A stretch of DNA of 6,097 nt from Geobacillus icigianus (GTDB lineage: Bacteria; Bacillota; Bacilli; Bacillales; Anoxybacillaceae), in NCBI RefSeq assembly GCF_000750005.1, contig NZ_JPYA01000115.1, positions 1 through 6,097 on the forward strand. Direction: 5' to 3'. The notes under the pieces were generated by a model. That model was given only the letters and a program-made list of their open reading frames with translations, had not been told where the DNA came from and searched no databases. Below are positions 1 through 6,097 of the stretch, one piece after another; position 1 is the stretch's first letter, and every line of letters begins with the position of its first letter. Position numbers and translations under genes: made by a program.

Positions 1-1059
1 GTGCTGCCGTGCGCCCTTGCGATGGGCACGTATGCGCTTGTGCGGCCAACGAAAGAGCCGCTTGTGCGGCTGTACTCAACAAACTTTCCGGGAACCGGCG
101 TCATTACCGTTCCGTATGATGACTTGTCATACCGGAGCGAGCACGGCTGGGCGAACTACCCGAAAGGGGTTTTGGCCGCGTTCCAGGCGCTTGGCCCGCT
201 GGAGACCGGATTGGATATTTTGTATAACGGTACGATCCCGAACGGCGCCGGACTGTCGTCATCGGCGTCGATTGAACTCGTGACCGCGGTGATGCTCAAC
301 GAATTGTTCGGGCGCGGGCTTGACCAGCTGGAGCTTGTGAAAATGAGCCAAAAGGTAGAAAATAAATACGTTGGCGTCCATTGCGGCATTATGGATCAGT
401 TTGCCGTCGGCATGGGGAAACAAAACTGCGCCATCCTACTAAACTGCCAGACGCTTGAGTACCGCTATTTGCCATTGGTGCTTGACGATTGTTCGATCGT
501 TATCGCCAATACGAACAAAAAGCGCGGCCTGGCGGACTCGGCGTACAACGAGCGGCGGGCGACGTGCGAAGCAGCGCTTGCCAAGTTGCAAAACGTGCGC
601 AACATCGCCTCGCTCGGCGAGCTGACGAGCGCAGAGCTCGATCAATACGCTCACCTTCTTTCCCCGCTCGAACAAAAACGGGCCCGCCATGCGGTGACGG
701 AAAACGAGCGGACGCTTGCGGCGGCCGGGGCGCTTGAGCAGGGAGACCTCGGTCGTTTTGGTGAGCTGATGAAGCAGTCGCATTTGTCGCTGCGCGATGA
801 CTATGAAGTGACGGGCATCGAACTCGATACGCTTGTCGAAGCGGCATGGGCGCACGAAGGAACGGTCGGGGCGCGCATGACCGGAGCCGGGTTCGGCGGC
901 TGCACGGTGAACATTGTAAAAAAAGCCTATGTTCAAGACTTCATTGAACGGGTCGGAAGCGCGTATGCCGAAAAAATCGGGTACGAAGCAAGCTTTTATG
1001 TCGTTGATGTTGGTGACGGGGCGAAAGAACTCACGGAACTGGAGGAGATGTACCGATGA
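1..1059 (+). CDS. galK: Galactokinase, N-terminus cut off by window edge (partial)
   Basis: This enzyme phosphorylates alpha-D-galactose at C1 with ATP, the first committed step of the cytoplasmic Leloir pathway. The 352 visible codons contain the GHMP-kinase ATP-binding motif GAGLSSSAS at local residues 82-90, the catalytic-Asp segment CGIMDQF (Asp at local 132), and the C-terminal glycine-rich GHMP motif [11 protein letters not shown] at local 290-300. The N-terminal galactokinase signature (GRVNLIGEHTDY type) is absent, and the reading frame is open to base 1. Family members are about 390 residues, so roughly 40 residues lie upstream of the window. The GTG at base 1 is an internal Val codon, not the start. 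The TGA stop overlaps the galE ATG by 4 bp (ATGA), so translation is probably coupled. No truncation other than the window edge is seen. Confidence 0.96.
   Translation: MLPCALAMGTYALVRPTKEPLVRLYSTNFPGTGVITVPYDDLSYRSEHGWANYPKGVLAAFQALGPLETGLDILYNGTIPNGAGLSSSASIELVTAVMLNELFGRGLDQLELVKMSQKVENKYVGVHCGIMDQFAVGMGKQNCAILLNCQTLEYRYLPLVLDDCSIVIANTNKKRGLADSAYNERRATCEAALAKLQNVRNIASLGELTSAELDQYAHLLSPLEQKRARHAVTENERTLAAAGALEQGDLGRFGELMKQSHLSLRDDYEVTGIELDTLVEAAWAHEGTVGARMTGAGFGGCTVNIVKKAYVQDFIERVGSAYAEKIGYEASFYVVDVGDGAKELTELEEMYR
1041..1047 (+). promoter_or_regulatory. Ribosome binding site for galE inside galK
   Basis: GGAGGAG lies within the last codons of galK, 8 nt before the galE ATG at 1056. It supports that start and the overlapping ATGA junction. 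Confidence 0.8.
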
Positions 1060-2042
1060 TTTTGGTTTGCGGAGGGGCAGGGTATATCGGCAGCCATGCG
1101 GTATACCGCCTGCTCGAAAAAGGGGAAGAGGTCGTCGTTGTCGATAACTTGCAGACGGGGCACAAAGAAGCGGTTCACCCTGATGCGGTGTTTTGCCAAG
1201 GCGATATTCGCGACCGCGACTTTTTGCGCGGCGTGTTTCGCCGGCACGACATTGAGGCGGTCATTCATTTTGCGGCGAACTCATTGGTCGGTGAAAGCAT
1301 GGAAGAGCCGCTGAAATATTACGACAACAATGTGTATGGCACACAAGTGCTGCTTGAAGTGATGAAGGAGTTTGATGTCAAACAAATCGTTTTTTCCTCA
1401 ACCGCCGCGGTGTATGGAGAGCCGAAACAAGTCCCGATCGTTGAAACCGATCCGACCGAACCGACGAATGCATACGGAGAAACGAAGTTGGCGATGGAAA
1501 AGATGATGAAATGGGCGGATCGCGCCTACGGCATTCGTTCGATTTCGCTTCGGTATTTTAACGTTGCCGGAGCGTACGGCACGGCAATCGGCGAGGACCA
1601 TGATCCGGAGACGCATCTGATTCCGTTGATTTTGAAAGTGCCGCTCGGCCAGCGCGAGGACATTTCCATTTACGGTGATGACTACGATACGCCCGACGGC
1701 ACATGCATCCGTGACTACATTCATGTGCTCGATCTTGTCGATGCCCACGTTTTGGCGCTTCATAAACTGCGGAACGGAGCGGCCAGCGACGTGTACAATT
1801 TAGGCAACGGCAATGGTTTCAGCGTCAAAGAAGTGATTGAAGCGGCGCGGCAAGTGACCGGTCATCCCATTCCCTCCCGCGTTGTGGCGCGGCGTCCGGG
1901 CGACCCCGCGAGACTTGTCGCGTCATCGGAAAAAGCAAAGCGCGAGCTTGGCTGGGAGCCCAAATTCCCATCCATTACGGATATTGTCGCATCGGCGTGG
2001 GAATGGCACAAAGCGCGGCCGAACGGCTATCGAGGTGTGTGA
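1056..2042 (+). CDS. galE: UDP-glucose 4-epimerase
   Basis: This NAD-dependent short-chain dehydrogenase/reductase (extended type) interconverts UDP-galactose and UDP-glucose, closing the Leloir cycle and supplying UDP-Gal for surface glycans. The 328-residue protein begins almost directly with the Rossmann strand. The dinucleotide motif GGAGYIG is at residues 6-12, the acidic end of beta-2 (VVVVDN) is at 26-31, and IHFAA is at 70-74. The active-site region FSSTAAVYG spans 113-121, with Thr116 at the position of E. coli Ser124, and the catalytic YxxxK is Y140-GET-K144. The RYFNVAGA segment that follows is typical of GalE. Length is close to the usual 330-340. The start is fixed by a GGAGGAG site 8 nt upstream and the 4-bp overlap with galK. 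The gene ends 2 nt before galT, so all three are almost certainly co-transcribed. Confidence 0.97.
   Translation: MILVCGGAGYIGSHAVYRLLEKGEEVVVVDNLQTGHKEAVHPDAVFCQGDIRDRDFLRGVFRRHDIEAVIHFAANSLVGESMEEPLKYYDNNVYGTQVLLEVMKEFDVKQIVFSSTAAVYGEPKQVPIVETDPTEPTNAYGETKLAMEKMMKWADRAYGIRSISLRYFNVAGAYGTAIGEDHDPETHLIPLILKVPLGQREDISIYGDDYDTPDGTCIRDYIHVLDLVDAHVLALHKLRNGAASDVYNLGNGNGFSVKEVIEAARQVTGHPIPSRVVARRPGDPARLVASSEKAKRELGWEPKFPSITDIVASAWEWHKARPNGYRGV
2032..2037 (+). promoter_or_regulatory. Ribosome binding site that decides the galT start
   Basis: GAGGTG within the final codons of galE lies 7 nt before the ATG at 2045. An in-frame ATG at 1997 would overlap galE by 46 bp, and the residues it adds have no family support. 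Confidence 0.65.
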
Positions 2043-2044
2043 CA

Positions 2045-3571
2045 ATGGAAACGATTTTTGCGGCGATTGAACAACTGATTCATTATGCCAAGCAGCGCGG
2101 TCTGTTAGCGCCAGAAGATGCGGTGTACGCGCGCAACCGCCTGCTGGCAGCGCTCCGACTCACCGAATGGCAGCCTGTCGAGGTCAAGGATACTCCCTTG
2201 GCCTCGCCAGCTCCAGTGTTGGACGCCATGATCGATTGGGCGCATGAACAAGGGCTGTTGGAAACGAACACAACGACCGAGCGCGATAGATGGGACGCGA
2301 AACTGATGGACTGCGTCATGCCCCGGCCGTCGGAGGTGATCCGCGCCTTTTACGAGCGGTATCGCCGCGATCCACAGGAGGCGACGGACTGGTTTTATGC
2401 GCTGAGCCAATCGTCCAATTACATTCAAACGGCGCGCATCGCTCAAAACCAGCAGTGGAAAGTGCCGACCATCTACGGCGAATTGGATATCACTATTAAT
2501 GTGGCGAAACCGGAAAAAGACCCGAAGGAAATCGCCAAAATGAAAGAAGCACCGTCATCCTCGTACCCGAAATGCGTGCTGTGCAAAGAAAATGAAGGGT
2601 ATGAAGGAACGTGGAGCCACCCAGCTCGTTCCAATCATCGAGTCATCCCGATCACGTTATTGGATGAACAGTGGTATTTCCAATATTCTCCCTACGTGTA
2701 TTATAATGAACATTGCATCGTCTTCCACGCCGAGCATGTGCCGATGAAAATGGAGCGAAAGACGCTCGAGCGTTTGCTTGATTTTGTCGAACAATTTCCC
2801 CATTATTTTATCGGCTCAAACGCCGACTTGCCGATTGTCGGCGGCTCGATTTTAACACACGATCATTTTCAAGGCGGGCGCTATCCGTTTGCGATGGAAA
2901 AGGCAGAGATCGAGGAATACATAGATCTCCCTTCGTTTCCATCACTGACGGTGGGGATTGTCCGCTGGCCGATGTCGGTGATCCGCTTAACCGGGACGAA
3001 AGAGGACGTGCTGGAGGCGGCGGTGCGTCTGTATGAGGCGTGGCGGGCGTACAGCGATCCAAGTGTCGAGATTATCGCTTCTAGCGGCGGTGTCCCGCAC
3101 AATACGATCACCCCGATCGCCCGGAGGCGCGGCGATTTGTTTGAGTTGGACATCGTTTTGCGCAACAACCGAACATCGGCAGAGCATCCGTATGGCATTT
3201 TCCATCCACATGAAGAACTGCATCATATCAAAAAAGAAAATATCGGCTTGATCGAAGTGATGGGGCTGGCGGTGCTGCCGGGGCGGCTTGCCGTGGAACT
3301 CGAAACGTTGGCCGACTACCTTGTGCATCGGACGAAAAAAGAAGACTGGGACGAGACAATGCGTAAACATTGGTATTGGTGCGAAGCCATTCGCTCGGCC
3401 TACCCGGACATCACGAAGGAAAATGTCCATGATATTTTGCGCTACGAAATCGGACAACGGTTTGTGACCGTATTGGAGCACGCCGGCGTATTTAAGCGGG
3501 ACAAGCGGGGAAGGGGTGCGTTTCGCCGCTTTCTTAGCCATGCGATGGAGAAGATGTCGTCTTTTGCATAA
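2045..3571 (+). CDS. galT: Galactose-1-phosphate uridylyltransferase, Firmicutes type (class 2)
   Basis: This cytoplasmic enzyme transfers UMP from UDP-glucose to galactose-1-phosphate through a covalent uridylyl-histidine intermediate. At 508 residues it matches the long Bacillus/Lactobacillus GalT family (about 490-515) rather than the roughly 350-residue E. coli/eukaryote class. The histidine-triad-like active site is H272-D-H274-F-Q276 within SILTHDHFQGG, the counterpart of HPHGQ in class 1 enzymes; the second His is the expected nucleophile. A CVLC pair at 177-180 precedes the core domain. The family's N-terminal helical region (METIFAAIEQLIHYA...) begins at the chosen ATG, which has a GAGGTG site 7 nt upstream and sits 2 nt after the galE stop. 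No frameshift or missing motif is apparent. Its place between galE and a LacI-type regulator matches its pathway role. Confidence 0.96.
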   Translation: METIFAAIEQLIHYAKQRGLLAPEDAVYARNRLLAALRLTEWQPVEVKDTPLASPAPVLDAMIDWAHEQGLLETNTTTERDRWDAKLMDCVMPRPSEVIRAFYERYRRDPQEATDWFYALSQSSNYIQTARIAQNQQWKVPTIYGELDITINVAKPEKDPKEIAKMKEAPSSSYPKCVLCKENEGYEGTWSHPARSNHRVIPITLLDEQWYFQYSPYVYYNEHCIVFHAEHVPMKMERKTLERLLDFVEQFPHYFIGSNADLPIVGGSILTHDHFQGGRYPFAMEKAEIEEYIDLPSFPSLTVGIVRWPMSVIRLTGTKEDVLEAAVRLYEAWRAYSDPSVEIIASSGGVPHNTITPIARRRGDLFELDIVLRNNRTSAEHPYGIFHPHEELHHIKKENIGLIEVMGLAVLPGRLAVELETLADYLVHRTKKEDWDETMRKHWYWCEAIRSAYPDITKENVHDILRYEIGQRFVTVLEHAGVFKRDKRGRGAFRRFLSHAMEKMSSFA

Positions 3572-3587
3572 ACGAGGCGAAAAAACG

Positions 3588-4660
<1,073 letters not shown>

Positions 4661-4665
4661 CCATA

Positions 4666-5109
4666 TTAGTGGAATTCGATATCAACGCGTTTTTTCGTTC
4701 CTGTTGTTGTTTTCGGGATGTGAATGTCGAGCACGCCGTTTTTGTACGTCGCGCGAATGTTTTCCGTCGCCGCATCAGCCGGCAGGGTGATCGAACGTTG
4801 GAAGCGGCCGAAGAAGCGTTCGCGCCGGTGCATTTGTTCCTCTTTGACGTCATGATGGCGCTGAATCGTGCCGCTGATGGTCAACATGTTGTTCTGCACG
4901 TCAATGTGTACATCTTCTTTTCGCTCGAGACCCGGCAAGTCGCACGAAACAACGTATTCGTTGGCTGTTTCATGCATGTCGATGCGCGGCATAAAGTGTT
5001 GCTCGTCCATATGGGCAAACAGCGATGGAAAATCACTCGTGAAAAAGCGGTTCATATCACGGCGAATCGATTCCAAATGGCGAAACGGGTCATACGGAAT
5101 TAACGCCAT
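4666..5109 (-). CDS. Small heat-shock protein, Hsp20/alpha-crystallin family
   Basis: This ATP-independent holdase chaperone binds unfolding proteins in the cytoplasm as large oligomers. The 147-residue protein has a short N-terminal arm (MALIPYDPFRHLESIRRDMNRFF), an alpha-crystallin domain from about 41 to 134 starting at MPRIDMHET, and the conserved blocks ERFFGRFQRSITLP (97-110) and A120xxxxGVL (125-127) followed by IPK. The C-terminal VDI (142-144) resembles the family's I/V-x-I/V oligomerisation motif. The start at 5109 is chosen over an in-frame ATG at 5133 because AAGGAGG (5119-5125) lies 9 nt upstream of it and MALIPYDPF is a typical family beginning. No CIRCE element was found upstream. 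A 62-bp gap separates it from the 96-aa gene, so co-transcription is possible. The specific paralogue name is not assigned. Confidence 0.95.
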   Translation of the reverse strand: MALIPYDPFRHLESIRRDMNRFFTSDFPSLFAHMDEQHFMPRIDMHETANEYVVSCDLPGLERKEDVHIDVQNNMLTISGTIQRHHDVKEEQMHRRERFFGRFQRSITLPADAATENIRATYKNGVLDIHIPKTTTGTKKRVDIEFH

Positions 5110-5118
5110 AACTGTTTT

Positions 5119-5125
5119 CCTCCTT
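5119..5125 (-). promoter_or_regulatory. Ribosome binding site that decides the hsp20 start
   Basis: AAGGAGG on the minus strand lies 9 nt before the ATG ending at 5107-5109. The alternative upstream ATG (5133) would place this site inside the coding sequence. Confidence 0.85.
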
Positions 5126-5141
5126 GGTCTCACTGAATTCC

Positions 5142-5157
5142 GTTCAATAGTGTGAAC
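5142..5157. promoter_or_regulatory. Interrupted inverted repeat upstream of hsp20
   Basis: GTTCA and TGAAC flank a 6-nt centre in the 62-bp gap between the 96-aa gene and hsp20, about 33 bp before the hsp20 start. It could be a regulator site or a small mRNA hairpin. It does not match CIRCE (TTAGCACTC-N9-GAGTGCTAA), and no convincing sigma-A promoter surrounds it. Confidence 0.3.
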
Positions 5158-5171
5158 CGTATGTTCGTGAA

Positions 5172-5462
5172 TTATGTATGACTGGGGCGCAATTGTTCCA
5201 TTGCCGTCAAATACGTTTGAATGAGCGCGATTTTCATGTCATCGGGCAAGTCCGACGCAGTCACTCGCTTAACCGCGTAATAAAATTTCACTTCAGGCGT
5301 CTGCCGCACGCGCGGATGCGTCCATTCGTCGCGCAGCTCCTGCCGGATCGTTTCATATAAAAGGGCTTTGCTTTTCTGTTCATCAAGCGTTTCTGTTGTG
5401 AGCGAACGATTCGGCCAAAGGTGGCGGTATCCGTCAAGCAAAACAGAAAACGGGTGATTCAT
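5172..5462 (-). CDS. Uncharacterised 96-aa protein
   Basis: I do not recognise this protein. It has 96 residues and no cysteine, signal peptide or hydrophobic membrane segment. It looks mostly helical and charged, with a central run rich in Glu, Arg and Lys (TLDEQKSKALLYETIRQELR) and a C-terminal helix-like segment DDMKIALIQTYLTAMEQL. It is probably soluble and cytoplasmic. The coding call rests on an excellent ribosome binding site (AGGAGG at 5473-5478, 10 nt before ATG), a TATAAT box at a sensible distance upstream, and a frame filling the space between hsp20 and the rRNA promoters. It lies 62 bp upstream of hsp20 on the same strand, so the two may share a transcript. That is the only functional hint, and it is weak. 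Confidence 0.82.
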   Translation of the reverse strand: MNHPFSVLLDGYRHLWPNRSLTTETLDEQKSKALLYETIRQELRDEWTHPRVRQTPEVKFYYAVKRVTASDLPDDMKIALIQTYLTAMEQLRPSHT

Positions 5463-5472
5463 TGTAACGATT

Positions 5473-5478
5473 CCTCCT
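5473..5478 (-). promoter_or_regulatory. Ribosome binding site of the 96-aa gene
   Basis: AGGAGG on the minus strand (within AAAGGAGGAA) sits 10 nt before the ATG at 5460-5462 and supports this start. Confidence 0.85.
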
Positions 5479-5509
5479 TTATTGATGGCTTGTTTTTGGT
5501 CTTACAATC

Positions 5510-5538
5510 ATTATAGTTGATAAGAACGATCAGGACAG
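5510..5538 (-). promoter_or_regulatory. Minus-strand promoter for the 96-aa gene (possibly also hsp20)
   Basis: A consensus TATAAT -10 box reads on the minus strand at 5510-5515. It would start RNA near 5503 and give a leader of about 40 nt. The -35 at 17-bp spacing (5533-5538, CTGTCC) matches the consensus at only three of six positions, so the promoter is probably weak or regulated. Confidence 0.5.
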
Positions 5539-5579
5539 GGGGGTGAATCGGTCTGCGATGTGGCGGTCAGAAATTCCAA

Positions 5580-5608
5580 TTGACATGAAGGGATGGACGT
5601 AATATAAC
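5580..5608 (+). promoter_or_regulatory. Candidate additional upstream rRNA promoter (P0)
   Basis: TTGACA (5580-5585), a 17-bp spacer and TATAAC (5603-5608) make a near-consensus sigma-A promoter facing the rRNA operon, 99 bp upstream of P1. No protein gene lies between it and 16S, so if active it would drive the rRNA operon. Its activity is inference. Confidence 0.55.
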
Positions 5609-5678
5609 CAAATTCGCCATTTCGCGATCGTGCAAAATCAAAAGGCAAACGACGGAGATGGGACAATCAAAAAAGTTG

Positions 5679-5706
5679 TTGACAAACAAAGAATGATGAT
5701 TATAAT
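5679..5706 (+). promoter_or_regulatory. rRNA operon promoter P1
   Basis: Consensus TTGACA (5679-5684) and TATAAT (5701-5706) are separated by 16 bp. An A-rich tract (CAATCAAAAAAG) sits directly upstream of the -35 in the position of an UP element. RNA would begin around 5713-5715. A tandem pair ahead of boxA and 16S is the normal Bacillus rrn arrangement. Confidence 0.9.
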
Positions 5707-5713
5707 AATAAAT

Positions 5714-5737
5714 TGCCGTCATGAAATGAACGCGGCA
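5714..5737 (+). other. Potential 5'-end hairpin of the P1 transcript
   Basis: TGCCG (5714-5718) pairs with CGGCA (5733-5737), and the adjacent TCAT (5719-5722) pairs with ATGA (5726-5729) around a GAA loop. A 3-nt bulge (ACG) lies on the 3' side. The stem would form at the very start of P1 RNA and would be absent from P2 RNA. Confidence 0.4.
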
Positions 5738-5758
5738 CAAAGCGATGGAAACAACCGC

Positions 5759-5786
5759 TTGACATTTTGAAAGATTTATTTATAAT
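5759..5786 (+). promoter_or_regulatory. rRNA operon promoter P2
   Basis: Consensus TTGACA (5759-5764) and TATAAT (5781-5786) with a 16-bp spacer lie exactly 80 bp downstream of the P1 elements. Both promoters continue as TATAATAATA and then a TTG(C/T)CGT start region, which indicates shared ancestry or selection. RNA would start around 5791-5794. Confidence 0.92.
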
Positions 5787-5815
5787 AATAGTTGTCGTTA
5801 AGTTGCAAAAGCAGT

Positions 5816-5838
5816 TGCTCGTTCCTTGAAAACTGAAC
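5816..5838 (+). promoter_or_regulatory. rRNA antitermination boxA
   Basis: The segment contains TGCTC followed by GTTCCTTGAAAACTGAAC (5821-5838), resembling the Bacillus boxA type (TGYTCTTTGAAAACT). It lies shortly after P2 and before the structured leader, where NusB/NusE-type factors are expected to load. The flanking TCGTTC (5819-5824) and GAACGA (5835-5840) are complementary and could expose the core in a 10-nt loop. Confidence 0.75.
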
Positions 5839-5854
5839 GAAACGAAGCGCAACG

Positions 5855-5872
5855 AAAAGCGGAGGCCGCTTG
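5855..5872 (+). repeat. Leader direct repeat, copy 1
   Basis: AAAAGCGGAGGCCGCTTG differs from copy 2 (5973-5990) only by C instead of T at two positions. It opens the first leader stem-loop. Confidence 0.85.
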
Positions 5873-5956
5873 CCTATCGGCGAAACGCGCTGGAGGGCCT
5901 GCGAGGAGGCTATCGCCGCCGCAGCAGGACCGAAGCGTCGCGAGCCGATAGCGGCC
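5864..5956 (+). other. Large leader stem-loop (module 1)
   Basis: GGCCGC (5864-5869) pairs with GCGGCC (5951-5956), and TATCGGC (5875-5881) pairs with GCCGATA (5944-5950). This gives 13 bp interrupted by a 5-nt bulge. Inside, ACGC (5885-5888)/GCGT (5935-5938) and CCTGC (5898-5902)/GCAGG (5924-5928) extend it as an imperfect rod. The fold is inferred by eye, with no energy calculation. Confidence 0.6.
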
Positions 5957-5972
5957 GAAGCTAGACAATACA

Positions 5973-5990
5973 AAAAGTGGAGGTCGCTTG
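5973..5990 (+). repeat. Leader direct repeat, copy 2
   Basis: AAAAGTGGAGGTCGCTTG matches copy 1 (5855-5872) at 16 of 18 positions. Its 5' half pairs with the sequence at the 16S 5' end, and its 3' half starts the compact hairpin at 5982-6010. Confidence 0.85.
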
Positions 5991-6035
5991 ACACGTTTGG
6001 TGTCGGCGCCGAAGCTTACAAAGCCAATCCACTTT
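5974..6035 (+). other. Stem closing at the mature 16S 5' end, with inner hairpin (module 2)
   Basis: AAAGTGGA (5974-5981) is perfectly complementary to TCCACTTT (6028-6035), so the stem base lies at the expected 16S 5' terminus. Directly inside is a hairpin, 5982-6010, built from GACAC (5990-5994)/GTGTC (6000-6004), CGC/GCG and GG/CC. It is a candidate structure for 16S 5' maturation. Confidence 0.6.
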
Positions 6036-6097
6036 CTTTTGGAGAGTTTGATCCTGGCTCAGGACGAACGCTGGCGGCGTGCCTAATACATGCAAGT
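6035..6097 (+). rRNA. 16S ribosomal RNA, 5' end (partial)
   Basis: The universal 16S 5' segment is present: GGAGAGTTTGATCCTGGCTC (the 27F-type site) from 6041, then GACGAACGCTGGCGGCGTGC and CTAATACATGCAAGT to the window end. Aligning by memory with the B. subtilis and E. coli termini places the mature 5' end at 6035 or 6036. The rest of the gene lies beyond the window. The sequence fits Bacillales but is too short for species assignment. Confidence 0.97.

Larger units (their letters stand above)
5787..6034 (+). other. rRNA operon leader (transcribed, non-coding)
   Basis: This stretch between P2 and 16S carries boxA, a long imperfect stem-loop (5864-5956), a compact hairpin (5982-6010) and a stem closing at the 16S 5' end. 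No credible protein gene is present: the minus-strand frame at 5776-5994 lies across these structures and is an artefact. Leader RNA of this kind guides antitermination, folding and 16S 5' processing in rrn operons. Confidence 0.8.

Noticed and set aside
1..3. GTG at the first base as a galactokinase start codon
   Set aside because: The N-terminal galactokinase signature is missing and family length requires about 40 more residues, so the gene continues upstream of the window.
439..936. Minus-strand open frame of 165 codons
   Set aside because: It lies antisense inside galK, in GC-rich coding DNA. It has no ribosome binding site or recognisable family.
1997..2044. Upstream in-frame ATG as the galT start
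   Set aside because: It would overlap galE by 46 bp and add residues with no family support. The ATG at 2045 has a well-placed GAGGTG site.
5110..5133. Upstream ATG at 5133 for hsp20
   Set aside because: It would bury the AAGGAGG site inside the gene and add MRPRRKTV, which does not look like an Hsp20 start.
5855..5990. CRISPR-like or mobile-element repeats
   Set aside because: There are only two imperfect copies, with no regular spacers and no transposase. They fit rRNA leader structure instead.
5776..5994. Minus-strand open frame of 72 codons
   Set aside because: It spans rRNA promoter P2, boxA and the leader stem-loops, whose sequence is explained by RNA function. It has no ribosome binding site.

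Overview
The window looks like chromosome of a thermophilic Bacillales member, most likely Geobacillus or a close relative. The reasons are GC-rich but AGGAGG-driven Gram-positive genes, a Firmicutes-type (class 2) GalT, Bacillus-style tandem rRNA promoters followed by a boxA element, and a 16S rRNA 5' end that reads as Bacillales. The genus is an inference from general resemblance; no search was run.

Layout. Positions 1-4646 (+ strand) carry a Leloir galactose operon in the order galK-galE-galT-galR. galK lacks its N-terminus because the window begins inside it. galK and galE overlap by 4 bp, galE and galT are 2 bp apart, and a 55-bp gap holding a perfect 16-bp palindrome precedes the LacI-family regulator. 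GalK phosphorylates galactose, GalT exchanges Gal-1-P with UDP-glucose, GalE recycles UDP-galactose, and the LacI-type protein is the probable local repressor. A strong hairpin straddling the galR stop separates this operon from a convergent minus-strand pair: a small heat-shock protein (hsp20, 4666-5109) and, upstream of it, an unrecognised 96-aa protein (5172-5462).

Positions 5463-6034 contain no protein gene. They form a divergent regulatory region followed by an rRNA operon leader: a minus-strand promoter for the 96-aa gene, up to three plus-strand promoters (a candidate P0 plus clear P1 and P2, the last two exactly 80 bp apart and nearly identical in design), a boxA antitermination element, and a structured leader. 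The 16S rRNA gene starts near 6035 and runs off the window.

The least ordinary part is the rRNA leader. It contains a duplicated sequence module: AAAAGYGGAGGYCGCTTG occurs twice, 118 bp apart, and each copy opens a stem-loop that ends in GCCGAAGCT. It also contains competing complementary segments, and a stem whose base lies at the mature 16S 5' end. The second point of interest is the 16-bp palindrome before galR, whose centre is TpA rather than the usual CpG, combined with an atypical hinge region in the regulator. I see no evidence of a new defence, mobile or enzymatic system here.
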